Shown here piece by piece: positions 17,231 through 26,138 of a stretch of 64,000 bases of DNA. Position 1 is the first letter of the stretch. Every line of letters begins with the position of its first letter. The DNA is from Cytophagales bacterium (GTDB lineage Bacteria > Bacteroidota > Bacteroidia > Cytophagales > Bernardetiaceae), in NCBI GenBank assembly GCA_013299045.1, contig JAAFJX010000014.1, positions 52,464-116,463 of the forward strand. Direction: 5' to 3'. The position numbers and the translations under genes were made by a program. Under the pieces are notes generated by a model. That model was not told the origin of the DNA. It saw only the letters and a program-made list of their open reading frames with translations, and made no database searches.

Positions 17231-18712
17231 ATGGAAAATAAGCTCATAACGGATATTCCGCTCATAGTGGACGCACCGACAAGCACCAAAGACGAGGCGA
17301 ACGTGCCTTGCGTTACGCCCAAAATTACGGAAGACAGCGGTGCAGCACATCAGCGCAAGCTCTACATTGAAAGCTACGGCTGCCAAATGAACTTTTCTGA
17401 TAGCGAAATTGTAGCTGCCGTGATGGCAGAGCAAGGCTTTGGCACCACCTCTAAGCCAGAGGAAGCAGATATTATTTTTTTGAATACCTGCGCCATTCGC
17501 GACAAAGCAGAGCAAACCATTCGCAAGCGTTTAATGCAGTTTAATGTCGTCAAGCGCAAGCGCCCCGATTTGCTCATTGGAGTTTTGGGCTGTATGGCAG
17601 AACGCCTCAAACACAAGTTGTTGGAAGAGGAAAAAATTGTAGATTTGGTAGCAGGGCCTGATGCCTACCGCGACCTACCCAAACTTGTTCTTAAGGTAGA
17701 TGACGGACAAAAAGCCCTTAATGTTTTGCTCTCGCGTGAAGAAACATACGCGGATATTGCGCCAGTCCGCTTAAATTCAAACGGAATATCAGCCTTTATT
17801 TCAATCATGCGCGGCTGCGACAATATGTGTACGTTTTGTGTAGTGCCTTTTACACGTGGGCGTGAGCGTAGCCGTAGTCCTTACTCCATTTTGGCAGAGG
17901 CCAAAGATTTGTTTGAACGCGGCTACAAAGAAGTTACGCTGCTCGGCCAAAATGTAGATTCTTACAAATGGACGAATTTGGAGCGTAGCCAAAAGATAGA
18001 GGAGCTTCAAGAGCCTAAAATTGACGTTAATTTTGCACAACTCTTGTGTATGGTGGCAGAAATTAGCCCGAATTTGCGCATACGCTTTACGACCTCGCAC
18101 CCCAAAGACATGACTGATGATGTGCTGGAAGCTATGGCTGCCCACGAGAATATTTGCAAGTACATTCATCTGCCAGTTCAAAGCGGTAACAATCGGGTTT
18201 TGAAGCTCATGAACCGCAACTACAGCCGTGAATGGTATTTAGAACGCATTGCAGCCATAAAACGAATTTTGGGTAATGATTGCGGCATTTCTTCTGATAT
18301 TATAACTGGTTTTTGTACTGAAACCGAAGTGGAGCATCAAGAAACACTCACGCTTATGGAGGCCGTTCAGTTTGATATGAACTATATGTTTGCTTATTCG
18401 GAGCGACCAGGCACACTCGCGGCTAAAAAATATGCAGATGACATCAGCGAAGATGTTAAAAAGCGCAGGCTTCAAGAAATCATTGAAAAACAGCACCAAC
18501 ACGCGCTCAACCGCAACAGATTGGACGTAGGTACGGTACAAAAAGTGCTTGTAGAAGGCTATTCCAAACGTTCCGACAAGCACCTGCAAGGCCGAACAAG
18601 CGCCAATAAAGTGGTCGTTTTTGAGCAAAAAGAAGCCAAAATTGGCGACTATGTTCATGTTCTGATAGAAGACTGCTCATCGGCCACGCTTATTGGTTCT
18701 CTACAATCTTAG
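17231..18712 (+). CDS. miaB: tRNA-2-methylthio-N6-dimethylallyladenosine synthase
   Basis: A 493-residue radical SAM methylthiotransferase that converts i6A37 to ms2i6A37 in tRNAs. The N-terminal UPF0004 domain has the auxiliary cluster ligands C51 (YGCQMN), C87 (NTCAIR) and C121 (LGCMAE). The radical SAM domain has the CxxxCxxC motif at C196, C200 and C203 within [12 protein letters not shown]-terminal TRAM domain ends the protein. All six cysteines are present, so it should be active. The ATG at 17231 is chosen over a TTG 15 codons upstream that adds an unrelated sequence. A roughly 40-residue N-terminal extension before [10 protein letters not shown] is longer than in many homologues. Confidence 0.95.
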   Translation: MENKLITDIPLIVDAPTSTKDEANVPCVTPKITEDSGAAHQRKLYIESYGCQMNFSDSEIVAAVMAEQGFGTTSKPEEADIIFLNTCAIRDKAEQTIRKRLMQFNVVKRKRPDLLIGVLGCMAERLKHKLLEEEKIVDLVAGPDAYRDLPKLVLKVDDGQKALNVLLSREETYADIAPVRLNSNGISAFISIMRGCDNMCTFCVVPFTRGRERSRSPYSILAEAKDLFERGYKEVTLLGQNVDSYKWTNLERSQKIEELQEPKIDVNFAQLLCMVAEISPNLRIRFTTSHPKDMTDDVLEAMAAHENICKYIHLPVQSGNNRVLKLMNRNYSREWYLERIAAIKRILGNDCGISSDIITGFCTETEVEHQETLTLMEAVQFDMNYMFAYSERPGTLAAKKYADDISEDVKKRRLQEIIEKQHQHALNRNRLDVGTVQKVLVEGYSKRSDKHLQGRTSANKVVVFEQKEAKIGDYVHVLIEDCSSATLIGSLQS

Positions 18713-18757
18713 ATTGCTCTTTGTTCGTGCTAATGATGCTTGATGGCTCGTACTTGG

Positions 18758-19120
18758 TTAATATCCATCGACAACAAAACGCTCAGGATAGGTCAGCATA
18801 AAGTTTTGTCTTTCTTTAGGAATGAGTACAAATGCTTCTTTTGAAAAGAAAATGCGTCCATCTGATAAGCGCAACCCTGAAGTTTGGCTCATGCCTTGCA
18901 TCATTTTGTATTGCTCTTTGTGTTGCGCTATCCACTTGTTTTTTGCGTTTTTATAATCTAATGCGTCTTTTTTAGAGTCGCCATTACGCACGTAACGCGG
19001 GAAATCAGAAGGCATTAGGCTTGCTTTATCTTCTATAATGGACAAAGGCGTATGGTCTTGAGCCAATGAATCTGCAAAACTCAAAAACATCAAGAAAGCT
19101 ACTAGAATCAGTTTTTTCAT
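18758..19120 (-). CDS. Small secreted hypothetical protein
   Basis: A 120-residue exported protein with a clear signal peptide (residues 1-20, ending DSLAQ). The mature part is about 100 residues, with a central Lys/Asp-rich helix and the C-terminal segment KRMN-free FMLTYPERFVVDGY region. I do not recognise the family. It converges on miaB with only 45 bases between the stop codons. The ATG at 19120 is preferred over a TTG three codons upstream. Confidence 0.65.
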   Translation of the reverse strand: MKKLILVAFLMFLSFADSLAQDHTPLSIIEDKASLMPSDFPRYVRNGDSKKDALDYKNAKNKWIAQHKEQYKMMQGMSQTSGLRLSDGRIFFSKEAFVLIPKERQNFMLTYPERFVVDGY

Positions 19121-19215
19121 GGTATTCAATCTTTTTTGGAATGAGAATAAAACTTAACTAAAAAAAGAAACGTCAGTAGTTTTATGGATATTGTGCCCAA
19201 ATTGATAAGCGGCTT

Positions 19216-21342
19216 TTATTGTACTAGTTCCAGTTCTTTGAAACGGATAGGCTGAGTCCAGGTTACATCACGTAGGCTCAACACAAATTTGGCATCTTGT
19301 CCGTCTTGAATAGGCTCTAGCAACAAGTAGAAGTAAATATCCTGAAAATCGCTGCGTTTGAAATTGACAATTTTATGAGCGGCTTTAGAAGCTTGGCAAG
19401 CCTGTAACAGCACTTCTACCCCTTGTTCTAAAGCAGGGGGCATTAGGCCGTTAAATGACTCACCTACAATAGCTTGTGTATTGAACATTCGCGCACAGTA
19501 GGCCACCATAGCCGTATTCGCGTAGGTAATTTTGCGGTTGGTATCAAATGCTATTTTGAAGTCAGAAACCGTATTAAGAACGCTCTTCATCTGCTTTTCT
19601 TGGGTTTTGAGTTCTTCTTGAGTGCGCGTCATGCTCTCCTGTGTAGAGGCCAGCTCTTCTATGGTTTGCATCATTTCCTCTTCTTGTGCACGCATTTGTT
19701 CGGCTATTTCTTGAGATTCTGACAATAGTGTTTCGGTTCGGCGATTAATTTTTAGCGTTGCAATAGCGCCAGCCATGGTTTCGCATAGTTTTTCTAAAAA
19801 TTGGAGATGATAGGGCGCAAACTCGGAAAAAGATGCTATTTCCAACACGCCATAGATTTTTTCCGTAGAAATCATAGGCACTAGCAGCAAGCTATTTGGG
19901 GTGGCCTCGCCCAATCCAGATGTAATCTGTGTATAGCCTTGCGGTATTTTTTTTAGTAATATGCTTTTTCTTTCTAACAACACCTGCCCCACAAGCCCTT
20001 CACCTTCTTTGATTTGCCTATGAATAAATCTTTGTTTTCCGTAAGCATACGCTGCTGTAAGTTCCACTGCATCGGGGTCGGTATCAGATACCACAAAAAT
20101 TGCGCCTTGATTGGCCATAACGTATTCCATCAAATAATTAAGCAGCAGCTGCGTAAAGGCTTTGATGTCTGACTTATTGTTGCGGAGAAGCTCGCTAAAA
20201 TGAGCCATTCCTTCGGTTGTCCAATTCCTCTGTTGGTCTTCGTCTTCGTTGCGTTTAAGGTTATCGCGCATAGACTTGAGCGCTAATGAGAGTGTATCGT
20301 ATTCGCTGCGGGTAGCCACTTCGCCATCAAAGTGCCCTTGCCCTACACGTATCGCAAATTCCGAAATATTGAGAAGATAGTCCGAAAGCTCGTGTATGGT
20401 TTTAAGCAAAGCGCCCAGCTCGTCATCGCGGAGGCGTTCGGTACTTTTAACTGCTCCGCCTTTTGCCAGCACCGAAACCGTATCTTTGATGACCAACAGA
20501 GGATTTAAAATATTTTGGCGCACAAACCAAAGCAGAGAGAAAACAGTAAGTACCGAAAAGGCCACCCAAAGGCCAAAAATCCAAGACATTAACCTCAAAT
20601 GCAGCTGTAGCTTGCTGTGCATCATGTTGGTAATTTGCTCTGCTACCTGTTCGGTGTTATGGATGCGCTCGCTGAGGTGGCGAACATGATACAATAAACT
20701 CGTGCGCAATAAACGCTTGTTGCTTTTTTGAAGTTTAAAAGTTATATTGTCTTTGCTTTTAAAGACCTCTGTTTCTATCCCTTTCTTTAGCATAAGAGCA
20801 TCTGTAACGCTACTATCCATTTTTTGTAAGAGTAGTGCTGTTTTAGGGTCGTTTTTTTGCTCATTTTGTGCTATAAAAACCACCTCCCAGCCCGTGCTGT
20901 CCAGAGGCGTGCCATACTTGAGTATATTTTTGATGCTCACAAAATGGTCTTGGCAAAGTGCATCAAGCTCACGAGCACGCAGCCGTATATTTTCTGGTAC
21001 AGAGGGTAGCTCTGTGGTCTGCATACCTTTTAGCCCTGTAACTAGCCCACCGTTCAGTAGGATATGCAAGTTCTGACGGAGTTCGTCGCTTTCATATTCC
21101 AAATTGTCTATAAAAGCAACATGACCTTCCTGAATATTTTGGGCAAATATGGCTATTCGGTGTAAGCTATTGATGTTTTTTTCAGCCAAACGCAGCAGCA
21201 TTTGGTCATCTTCTAATTTATTTTTATAAACGTACAGAAAGACAAAGCCAAACAAAGAAATGAGGCAAACCAACCCAAACAAAAGCTGAATTTTTTGTTT
21301 GAGCAATAAATTAGAAAAAAAATGGTGTAAACGAACCAACAT
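19216..21342 (-). CDS. HAMP-GAF-PAS transmembrane receptor without an output domain
   Basis: A 708-residue inner-membrane sensor. Seen in order: a membrane helix (about 15-37), a periplasmic helical region (about 38-248), a second membrane helix (about 250-272), a HAMP linker (about 273-325), a GAF domain (about 375-525, with NQGAIFVVSD and GEGLVGQVLLERKSILL), a coiled coil (about 535-585, repeated Glu/Gln/Met), and a PAS-like domain to the end. No histidine kinase, GGDEF, SpoIIE or methyl-accepting signature is present. In related Bacteroidota genes this architecture often precedes a kinase or phosphatase. Here the coding sequence ends after the PAS domain, so signalling must go through a partner protein. 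The 5' neighbour on the same strand is the DciA-like gene. Confidence 0.8.
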   Translation of the reverse strand: MLVRLHHFFSNLLLKQKIQLLFGLVCLISLFGFVFLYVYKNKLEDDQMLLRLAEKNINSLHRIAIFAQNIQEGHVAFIDNLEYESDELRQNLHILLNGGLVTGLKGMQTTELPSVPENIRLRARELDALCQDHFVSIKNILKYGTPLDSTGWEVVFIAQNEQKNDPKTALLLQKMDSSVTDALMLKKGIETEVFKSKDNITFKLQKSNKRLLRTSLLYHVRHLSERIHNTEQVAEQITNMMHSKLQLHLRLMSWIFGLWVAFSVLTVFSLLWFVRQNILNPLLVIKDTVSVLAKGGAVKSTERLRDDELGALLKTIHELSDYLLNISEFAIRVGQGHFDGEVATRSEYDTLSLALKSMRDNLKRNEDEDQQRNWTTEGMAHFSELLRNNKSDIKAFTQLLLNYLMEYVMANQGAIFVVSDTDPDAVELTAAYAYGKQRFIHRQIKEGEGLVGQVLLERKSILLKKIPQGYTQITSGLGEATPNSLLLVPMISTEKIYGVLEIASFSEFAPYHLQFLEKLCETMAGAIATLKINRRTETLLSESQEIAEQMRAQEEEMMQTIEELASTQESMTRTQEELKTQEKQMKSVLNTVSDFKIAFDTNRKITYANTAMVAYCARMFNTQAIVGESFNGLMPPALEQGVEVLLQACQASKAAHKIVNFKRSDFQDIYFYLLLEPIQDGQDAKFVLSLRDVTWTQPIRFKELELVQ

Positions 21343-21478
21343 AAATGAAGAGAAGAGGGCTTTGCTTTTCTGAAGCCTAAAATTAATAAAATCTTTTGCA
21401 AATAAAACAAGGTTTTGCTAAGATTAAAAGCATTCGCCTTACTGAATAAAATTCTTTTATCAAAAAAGCTAGAAAGAA

Positions 21479-21799
21479 TCAAATAAAAACAATCTCTTTG
21501 ACCACCTCATAGCCATTCAAATGAGCTTTTATTCGGCCTAAAAGCTCTGTTTGATACATAAGAGCGTCATGGCGCAGTGGTGCGGAGCTTAACTCTAAAT
21601 AGAGTTTATCATACCGAATAAATATCTTTTTGGTGCGGGAAGCCAAAAAGTGCCCAGCTATTTCGCTCCATTCGCAAATGATGCGGGTTTCGTTGTACTT
21701 CTGCTCCAAACCAAACTGCTTCAAAAAGCCTGCAATGGCTTCGCCGATAGGTGTTATGTTGTTCTGTCGCTTCAATGAGTCTGCCTGATTGCTGAGCAT
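21479..21799 (-). CDS. DUF721/DciA-like protein
   Basis: A 106-residue protein of the DUF721 family. Typical features are the WSEIAG motif (from EWSEIAGHFLASRT) and the following strand segment LYLELSSAPLRHDALMYQ with the family pattern of alternating hydrophobics. DciA proteins load the replicative helicase in bacteria without DnaC; whether this short version does so is not shown by the sequence. A TAACTTTG box at 21829-21836 (minus strand) lies upstream. Confidence 0.8.
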   Translation of the reverse strand: MLSNQADSLKRQNNITPIGEAIAGFLKQFGLEQKYNETRIICEWSEIAGHFLASRTKKIFIRYDKLYLELSSAPLRHDALMYQTELLGRIKAHLNGYEVVKEIVFI

Positions 21800-21828
21800 A
21801 ATTGGGGGTATCTATAAATACTGAAAGA

Positions 21829-21836
21829 CAAAGTTA
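21829..21836 (-). promoter_or_regulatory. Promoter -7 box for the DciA-like gene
   Basis: On the minus strand TAACTTTG matches TAnnTTTG and lies 29 bases before the start codon. No -33 element is seen at the usual spacing. The rest of the gap to 22048 shows nothing else. Confidence 0.4.
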
Positions 21837-22048
21837 GGAAAAATACCTGTAAGAAGTACTTATCAAAGAACTCTTTGTTCATTAAAACAAGAAAATCAAA
21901 CCATGTATTCTTCCTGATTTCAACTACAAAATAAAGCGTATAGCCAAATTCTGTATAGTTTCTGTTCTCCTACAGTTTTTTTGATACCTCTCAAAACAAC
22001 CCAAAGCGATGAACAGAGTACAGGCGCTTGTACTATTTCTCATATCGC

Positions 22049-22079
22049 TTGCACTTTTGCGGCTAATGCCTTATATTTG
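22049..22079 (+). promoter_or_regulatory. Promoter of tRNA-Arg(CCG)-rnhB
   Basis: TTG at 22049-22051, 20 bases, then TATATTTG at 22072-22079. The tRNA starts 19 bases downstream. Confidence 0.65.
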
Positions 22080-22098
22080 CACTTTCATTCTCAAAAAC

Positions 22099-22170
22099 GG
22101 CGCTATAGTTCAATGGATAGAACGGGAGTTTCCGGCGCTCCAAATACAGGTTCGATTCCTGTTAGCGTCA
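22099..22170 (+). tRNA. tRNA-Arg (anticodon CCG)
   Basis: A 72-nt cloverleaf. The acceptor arms are GGCGCTA and TAGCGTC with one G-T wobble, discriminator A. The D stem is GTTC/GAAC. The anticodon stem is GGAGT/GCTCC with loop TTCCGGC, giving anticodon CCG. The T arm is ACAGG TTCGATT CCTGT. CCA is not encoded. It lies seven bases before the rnhB start codon, so both probably come from one transcript. Confidence 0.93.
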
Positions 22171-22177
22171 TTTGAAC

Positions 22178-22801
22178 ATGACTCATCATCAGATAATTGC
22201 AGGTGTAGATGAAGCAGGGCGCGGTTGTTTGGCGGGGCCTGTTGTCGCTGCTGCTGTTATTTGGCCAGCTAAACTCACGCACCCTCTGCTCAAAGATTCC
22301 AAAAAACTAAAAGAAACAGAGCGTACCGATATGCGTAGATTTGTGTTGGCAAATGCGCAAGACTATGCGATAGTAGCCGTTGATAATCTGCGCATTGATG
22401 CCATTAATATTCTTAATGCTACTTTTGAAGCTATGAATGCAGCCATTTTGGCGCTGTGCTGCCGTCCTGACTTACTCTTGATAGACGGTAACCGATTCCG
22501 AAACAAAACAACCATTCCTTACCGCTGCGAGGTAAAAGGCGATGCGCGCTTTGCGGCTATATCAGCAGCCTCTATTCTGGCCAAAACCGAGCGCGACCTC
22601 ATCATGCAACGCCTACATAATTTTTACCCTGAATACGGCTGGGCGCAAAACATGGGTTATCCAACAGAGTTTCACCGAAAAGCCTTGCTTGAATTGGGCT
22701 ACTCCCCCTTCCATAGGCGAAGTTTCAAACTTAAAAGCCAACAGCTGGGGTTGGATTTTTTTTCTTTAAAACAGGATACTTGCAACCAATCTGACCTTTA
22801 A
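22178..22801 (+). CDS. rnhB: Ribonuclease HII
   Basis: A 207-residue RNase HII that removes ribonucleotides and RNA primers from DNA duplexes. The catalytic signature GVDEAGRG gives D11 and E12, LLIDGNRF carries the third acidic residue, and AAISAASILAKTERD is the conserved helix with the last active-site positions. Length and motif order are normal. The ATG at 22178 is chosen over a TTG at 22172, which would lie next to the tRNA 3' end. Confidence 0.95.
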   Translation: MTHHQIIAGVDEAGRGCLAGPVVAAAVIWPAKLTHPLLKDSKKLKETERTDMRRFVLANAQDYAIVAVDNLRIDAINILNATFEAMNAAILALCCRPDLLLIDGNRFRNKTTIPYRCEVKGDARFAAISAASILAKTERDLIMQRLHNFYPEYGWAQNMGYPTEFHRKALLELGYSPFHRRSFKLKSQQLGLDFFSLKQDTCNQSDL

Positions 22802-22943
22802 ATTTTTGAACAGTCATGAGTGAACTGAACGATATTTTATGGATAAGGCAAAAGTTTAATAAATTGCAAATGCTTTATTTTAAGAGAATTAGAAAAAATT
22901 AGAAAAAAATGTATTCAAACATCTTTTTTTTTATCTCAAACAA

Positions 22944-22975
22944 TTTGGATAGCAAAAAATAACAACCTACCTTTG
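22944..22975 (+). promoter_or_regulatory. Promoter of the tRNA-Ser/tRNA-Pro pair
   Basis: TTTG at 22944-22947, 20 bases, then TACCTTTG at 22968-22975. tRNA-Ser begins 18 bases downstream. Confidence 0.7.
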
Positions 22976-22992
22976 TGCCACAATAGCCGCCT

Positions 22993-23084
22993 AGAGAGGT
23001 GGCCGAGTGGCTGAAGGCGGCAGATTGCTAATCTGTTATACGGGTTTTAAGCCTGTATCGGGGGTTCGAATCCCCTCCTCTCTG
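22993..23084 (+). tRNA. tRNA-Ser (anticodon GCT)
   Basis: A 92-nt class II tRNA with a long variable arm. The acceptor arms AGAGAGG and CCTCTCT pair fully, discriminator G. The anticodon stem is GCAGA/TCTGT with loop TTGCTAA, giving GCT. The T loop is TTCGAAT. The first base is A, which is unusual for tRNA-Ser; the ends could be shifted by one base. Confidence 0.92.
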
Positions 23085-23101
23085 CAAGTTTTTATGAGTT
23101 T

Positions 23102-23176
23102 CGGGGTGTAGCGCAGTCCGGTTAGCGCACCTGCTTTGGGAGCAGGGGGTCGCAAGTTCGAATCTTGCCTCCCCGA
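23102..23176 (+). tRNA. tRNA-Pro (anticodon TGG)
   Basis: A 75-nt cloverleaf. The anticodon stem CCTGC/GCAGG has loop TTTGGGA, giving TGG. The acceptor arms CGGGGTG and CTCCCCG pair except for one T-T mismatch at position 6-67. The T loop is TTCGAAT. It follows tRNA-Ser by 17 bases and ends before a terminator. Confidence 0.92.
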
Positions 23177-23200
23177 CTTTTAAATGGCTTTTATCCAGAC

Positions 23201-23238
23201 AAAGGCTTGAGTTTGTTTAACAAATTCAAGCCTTTTTG
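23201..23238 (+). terminator. Terminator of the tRNA-Ser/tRNA-Pro transcript
   Basis: AAAGGCTTGAGTTTG and CAAATTCAAGCCTTT form a long stem with a five-base loop, followed by TT-rich sequence. Confidence 0.8.
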
Positions 23239-23327
23239 TTTATCATTTGGAGCAACTCTCTTTCACTCAAAAAGAGCATTAAAAACTAGCTACTTATTCT
23301 TGTACCAAAGCCTTAAAATTCTTGTTT

Positions 23328-24029
23328 ATGAATAGTCTAAGATACTTAGGACAGAGTCGTGCAATGGTTATAGTACTTGGCTTGTCCTTGTTGGCCTTGC
23401 AAAGTTGTTTTGAACTCAAAGAAGAAATCTTTTGGCAGCCCAATGGTGCTGGCACCTACCAAATATGGCTAGATGCGTCGCAGTCGCGTCAAATTATTGA
23501 GAGCCACCAGAGCCTTACTGACTCTTCGCGCAGTGAAAAAAACTTTTTGGGGCTAGTGGACTCTAGTTTTGCACAAGTGGCCTTAGAAATTAATCAAATG
23601 AAAGGACTTAGCAATGCACAAAGGTTAGGCAACGGACAGGACTTGGTGAGTGGGCTTCGCTTTGACTTTGCAGATGTAAACGCCTTGAATTTGGTGCTGA
23701 ACACCATGACAGCCACCGAAACAGGCAATAAAAATTATTTCGTTTATACCAACAGGCAGATAGAAAGACAAGAGGCTACTTACGTTCAAAAGCTATTGGA
23801 AGGGGTTTTTAGAGTACACCAAGACGACCCAAGTATGGAAGATGAAATAAAAGAACTTTTCTTGAAAAATGCTTTTTTTATCTCCACACAAAAAGCGCAA
23901 AAAGAAGTGAAATTGCTGAGCGGACAGGAGGCAGAAAAGCTCGGCAAGAAGGCTATTAGTTGGCGAATAGGCTTATTAGAAGTAGCGCAATCTGCCAAAG
24001 ACCTAGAAGGCAAATGGCGTGTAAAATAA
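23328..24029 (+). CDS. Hypothetical lipoprotein
   Basis: A 233-residue lipoprotein with a hydrophobic leader and lipobox LQSC (Cys at about residue 27). The mature part begins FELKEEIFWQPNGAGTYQIWLD, a pattern seen in Bacteroidota envelope lipoproteins of unknown role, and is followed by mostly helical sequence. No catalytic motif is visible. It is followed by a nested repeat region and has no partner gene nearby. The ATG at 23328 was chosen over the TTG at 23322. Confidence 0.75.
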   Translation: MNSLRYLGQSRAMVIVLGLSLLALQSCFELKEEIFWQPNGAGTYQIWLDASQSRQIIESHQSLTDSSRSEKNFLGLVDSSFAQVALEINQMKGLSNAQRLGNGQDLVSGLRFDFADVNALNLVLNTMTATETGNKNYFVYTNRQIERQEATYVQKLLEGVFRVHQDDPSMEDEIKELFLKNAFFISTQKAQKEVKLLSGQEAEKLGKKAISWRIGLLEVAQSAKDLEGKWRVK

Positions 24030-24156
24030 CCCTAGCAACTGATGGTTTAACGATTGTAAGTTTATCTGATAGATAGTCGTCCCTTAAAATACATCTAAGA
24101 TATTTGTTATCAGTAAATTAAACAAACACTTCATCTTTAGAACCTCTTAGTCATTA

Positions 24157-24697
24157 ATTAAAACCGTCCTTTCCGCAGAGTTGCGGGGTTTTTTGAACGA
24201 AAGCAGGCTCTTAAATTAACCTCTCTTGAGTCGTCAAAAAGCCCTTTTTGAGTTTTTTGAGTTCTAATTGCCCTCTTTTGTCCCTTGTAGAGGCCATTTT
24301 CTCGCGTTTTCAAATAACTTTTTGTCAAATTACTTATATATGACTTTTTGACGTATTGTTGTTTTTGTACAATTCTATTGGGGCGTTCCCGCTTCGCGGT
24401 CGTTCGTCTTTGGGCTTCGCTTCGGTGCTACGCACTAAACCCGCCGCCTCTCTAACGCAAATACAGGCCAATAGACGTACTCAATAACAAAAAAAAGAAT
24501 AAAGTCGCAAACCCGCTTGATGCCTAAAAATTGCTTTTGTCCTATTTTGCCTCAGCCATAGGATAGCCGTATCATAGCCGTATGATAGCCGTATCATAGC
24601 CGTAGTTGGCCGTACTTTAAAAGTAAAGCCTCTATCTTAGAAAAGTACAATTATTCGCTTCTTAAAACGTACATCTCTTAGAGAGGTTAATTAAGAG
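24157..24697. mobile_element. About 540-bp second-family repeat (copy 1), nested inside copy C
   Basis: It matches 56182-56715 in the opposite orientation over nearly its full length (541 against 534 bases). Shared landmarks include ATTAAAACCGTCCTTTCC, CGTCAAAAAGCCCTTTTTGA, the GC-rich GTTCCCGCTTCGCGGTCG module, and an 11-bp tandem repeat. Imperfect inverted repeats CTCTTAAATTAACCTCTC (24208-24225) and GAGAGGTTAATTAAGAG (to 24697) bound the inner 490 bases. No coding frame of note is present, so it looks like a non-autonomous element. Confidence 0.65.
24563..24606. repeat. Four 11-bp tandem repeats (ATAGCCGTATC type)
   Basis: Four consecutive 11-base units: ATAGCCGTATC, ATAGCCGTATG, ATAGCCGTATC, ATAGCCGTAGT. 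The junctions create ATAC/GTAT dyads. The period equals about one helical turn. The same array occurs in reverse at 56273-56316. Confidence 0.85.
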
Positions 24698-24955
24698 GTT
24701 GTTTTGTAAAAGCACCCAATCAAAGAAAAAGCCCCCAAGAACCATGAGGGTGTTCCTAAAGCAGATAGATTATATCAATCAATTGATGTGCTTGTTCTTA
24801 TGCAAACTTTTTAAGGGACGACTAGATAGACGAGGCAAGTACTGTACAACAGGAATCAAATTTACGCACTTTTTACAGTTAATTATTGACTTTCAGAAAA
24901 AATTGGTCTTTATTTGGCATAGAAACGTATTAACCCTAATATAAAACAGAAAAAA

Positions 24956-26029
24956 ATGTCAGCAGAACTCACACGTGCAGAAAGACGCGCACAGAGGCGT
25001 GCAGTCCGCCAAGAGCGAAAGAATGGATTAGCCAAGCGCCTAGCTAAGGTTATAGAAGCGTTTCTGGACAATGAGTTTCAGAAAATAAGTAATGAGTTTG
25101 CTGGAAAAATGCCCATAGCAGGCGCTCAGCTCAACTTTGAGAGTGTTCTCAAAACTGTTCGGCAAGACCTCCTCAAGGAAGGTACAGCCGCTGCACAAGC
25201 CACAGACCTCGTCATGAAAGTACATGCCAAGTTCAAAGAGCAAATTCGTATTGTGTATGAGGTGGCTATCGCGAACGGCTACAGTGTTGCAGACCTACCC
25301 AAAGAGGCCGTGCTCTATGTCATTCTGGACGCACTCAGCCGTAAAAATCTAGGATTGGCCGTTATTTCTGCCCAAACGAAAACGATTGGCCTCAAGCTGC
25401 AAGGCAAGAACATGACCGCCAAAATTGCTCAGATTATGGCTTTCGTACTGGTTGGCCTTTTGGTACGCTCTGCACTCGTGCGCTATGTGCCTGTGGCTGG
25501 AGAGTTGATTAATGTCTTGCTTGGCCCTGCGGGGAATCAAATGAACATCAAGGTTTTTGAGAAAATAAAAGCCCTTTGTGCAGACCACTATAAGTTCCAT
25601 ACGGATAATAAAACACCATTGGACACCCGTACACTAGAAAAAGCCGAAGAGGAAGTGGCCAAAGAACCAGCCGAGCCCGCAGACGACCGTACAGCCTTGC
25701 ACCACCTACTTAGCCTTGTAGTTTTGGCCTACAAAGATGGGCAAGCCTCTGGGCAAGAACTACAAACCATACAAACGCTTGTGGCTGCTTCAGACTTAGA
25801 CGAGGACGAGAAGCGCATCATTCAGGAAACTATAGCCAACCCTACTGACCATCAACCAGACTTTAGCCTTTTGAAAGCCAACCGCGAACTGGCCGAAAAC
25901 CTATTGACGGATATGCTCACTTTGGCCTCTGTAGATGCTGAAATAGCCCCTGCCGAAAAGGATTACATCAAGCAAGCCGCAGCTGCTTTGGGTTTTAGTA
26001 CCGAAGAAATTGCACAACGTTTGGTTTAA
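24956..26029 (+). CDS. TerB-like domain protein with membrane-associated middle region
   Basis: A 357-residue protein. The N-terminus is strongly basic with repeated Arg/Ala. The middle (about residues 160-195) contains the hydrophobic segment IAQIMAFVLVGLLVRSAL followed by YVPVAGELINVLLGPAGN, which may dip into the membrane. The C-terminal 120 residues are helical with acidic motifs (VVLAYKDGQASGQELQ and MLTLASVDAEIAPAEKDYI), the paired Asp-rich pattern of TerB-like domains. TerB domains bind metal and are linked with membrane stress and tellurite resistance, but no ter operon is present here. The link to stress is inference from the domain only. Confidence 0.6.
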   Translation: MSAELTRAERRAQRRAVRQERKNGLAKRLAKVIEAFLDNEFQKISNEFAGKMPIAGAQLNFESVLKTVRQDLLKEGTAAAQATDLVMKVHAKFKEQIRIVYEVAIANGYSVADLPKEAVLYVILDALSRKNLGLAVISAQTKTIGLKLQGKNMTAKIAQIMAFVLVGLLVRSALVRYVPVAGELINVLLGPAGNQMNIKVFEKIKALCADHYKFHTDNKTPLDTRTLEKAEEEVAKEPAEPADDRTALHHLLSLVVLAYKDGQASGQELQTIQTLVAASDLDEDEKRIIQETIANPTDHQPDFSLLKANRELAENLLTDMLTLASVDAEIAPAEKDYIKQAAAALGFSTEEIAQRLV

Positions 26030-26138
26030 TCTTTTTAATCCTTCAACGTTGGGGTTGCTTTGCAGCAAACGGTTGAGGGATTTCTCATAACGCTGTCTTG
26101 TTGCTTGCTTAAACCCCAATATTCTTTTAGAAAATTTC

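Larger units (their letters stand above)
24076..24822. mobile_element. GTCGTCCC-family element with perfect 6-bp target duplication and an inserted second element (copy C)
   Basis: The ends GTCGTCCCTTAAAA (24076) and TTTTTAAGGGACGAC (to 24822) are inverted repeats, and TAGATA flanks both sides (24070-24075 and 24823-24828). The left arm carries TTATCAGTAAATTAAAC and the right arm CAATTGATGTGCTTGTTCTTATG, both shared with the copy at 27460. The centre has been replaced by, or interrupted with, the second repeat family at 24157-24697. No transposase frame is present. Confidence 0.75.

Noticed and set aside
21213..21482. 89-codon minus-strand hydrophobic frame
   Set aside because: It overlaps the N-terminal coding region of the HAMP-GAF receptor in another frame, and the hydrophobic residues come from AT-rich DNA.
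24563..24606. CRISPR array
   Set aside because: Units are 11 bases and directly adjacent without spacers, and no cas genes are present.
26030..26138. Terminator after the TerB-like gene
   Set aside because: TCAACGTT and AACGGTTGA nearly pair, but the loop is long, there are mismatches and no T run follows.
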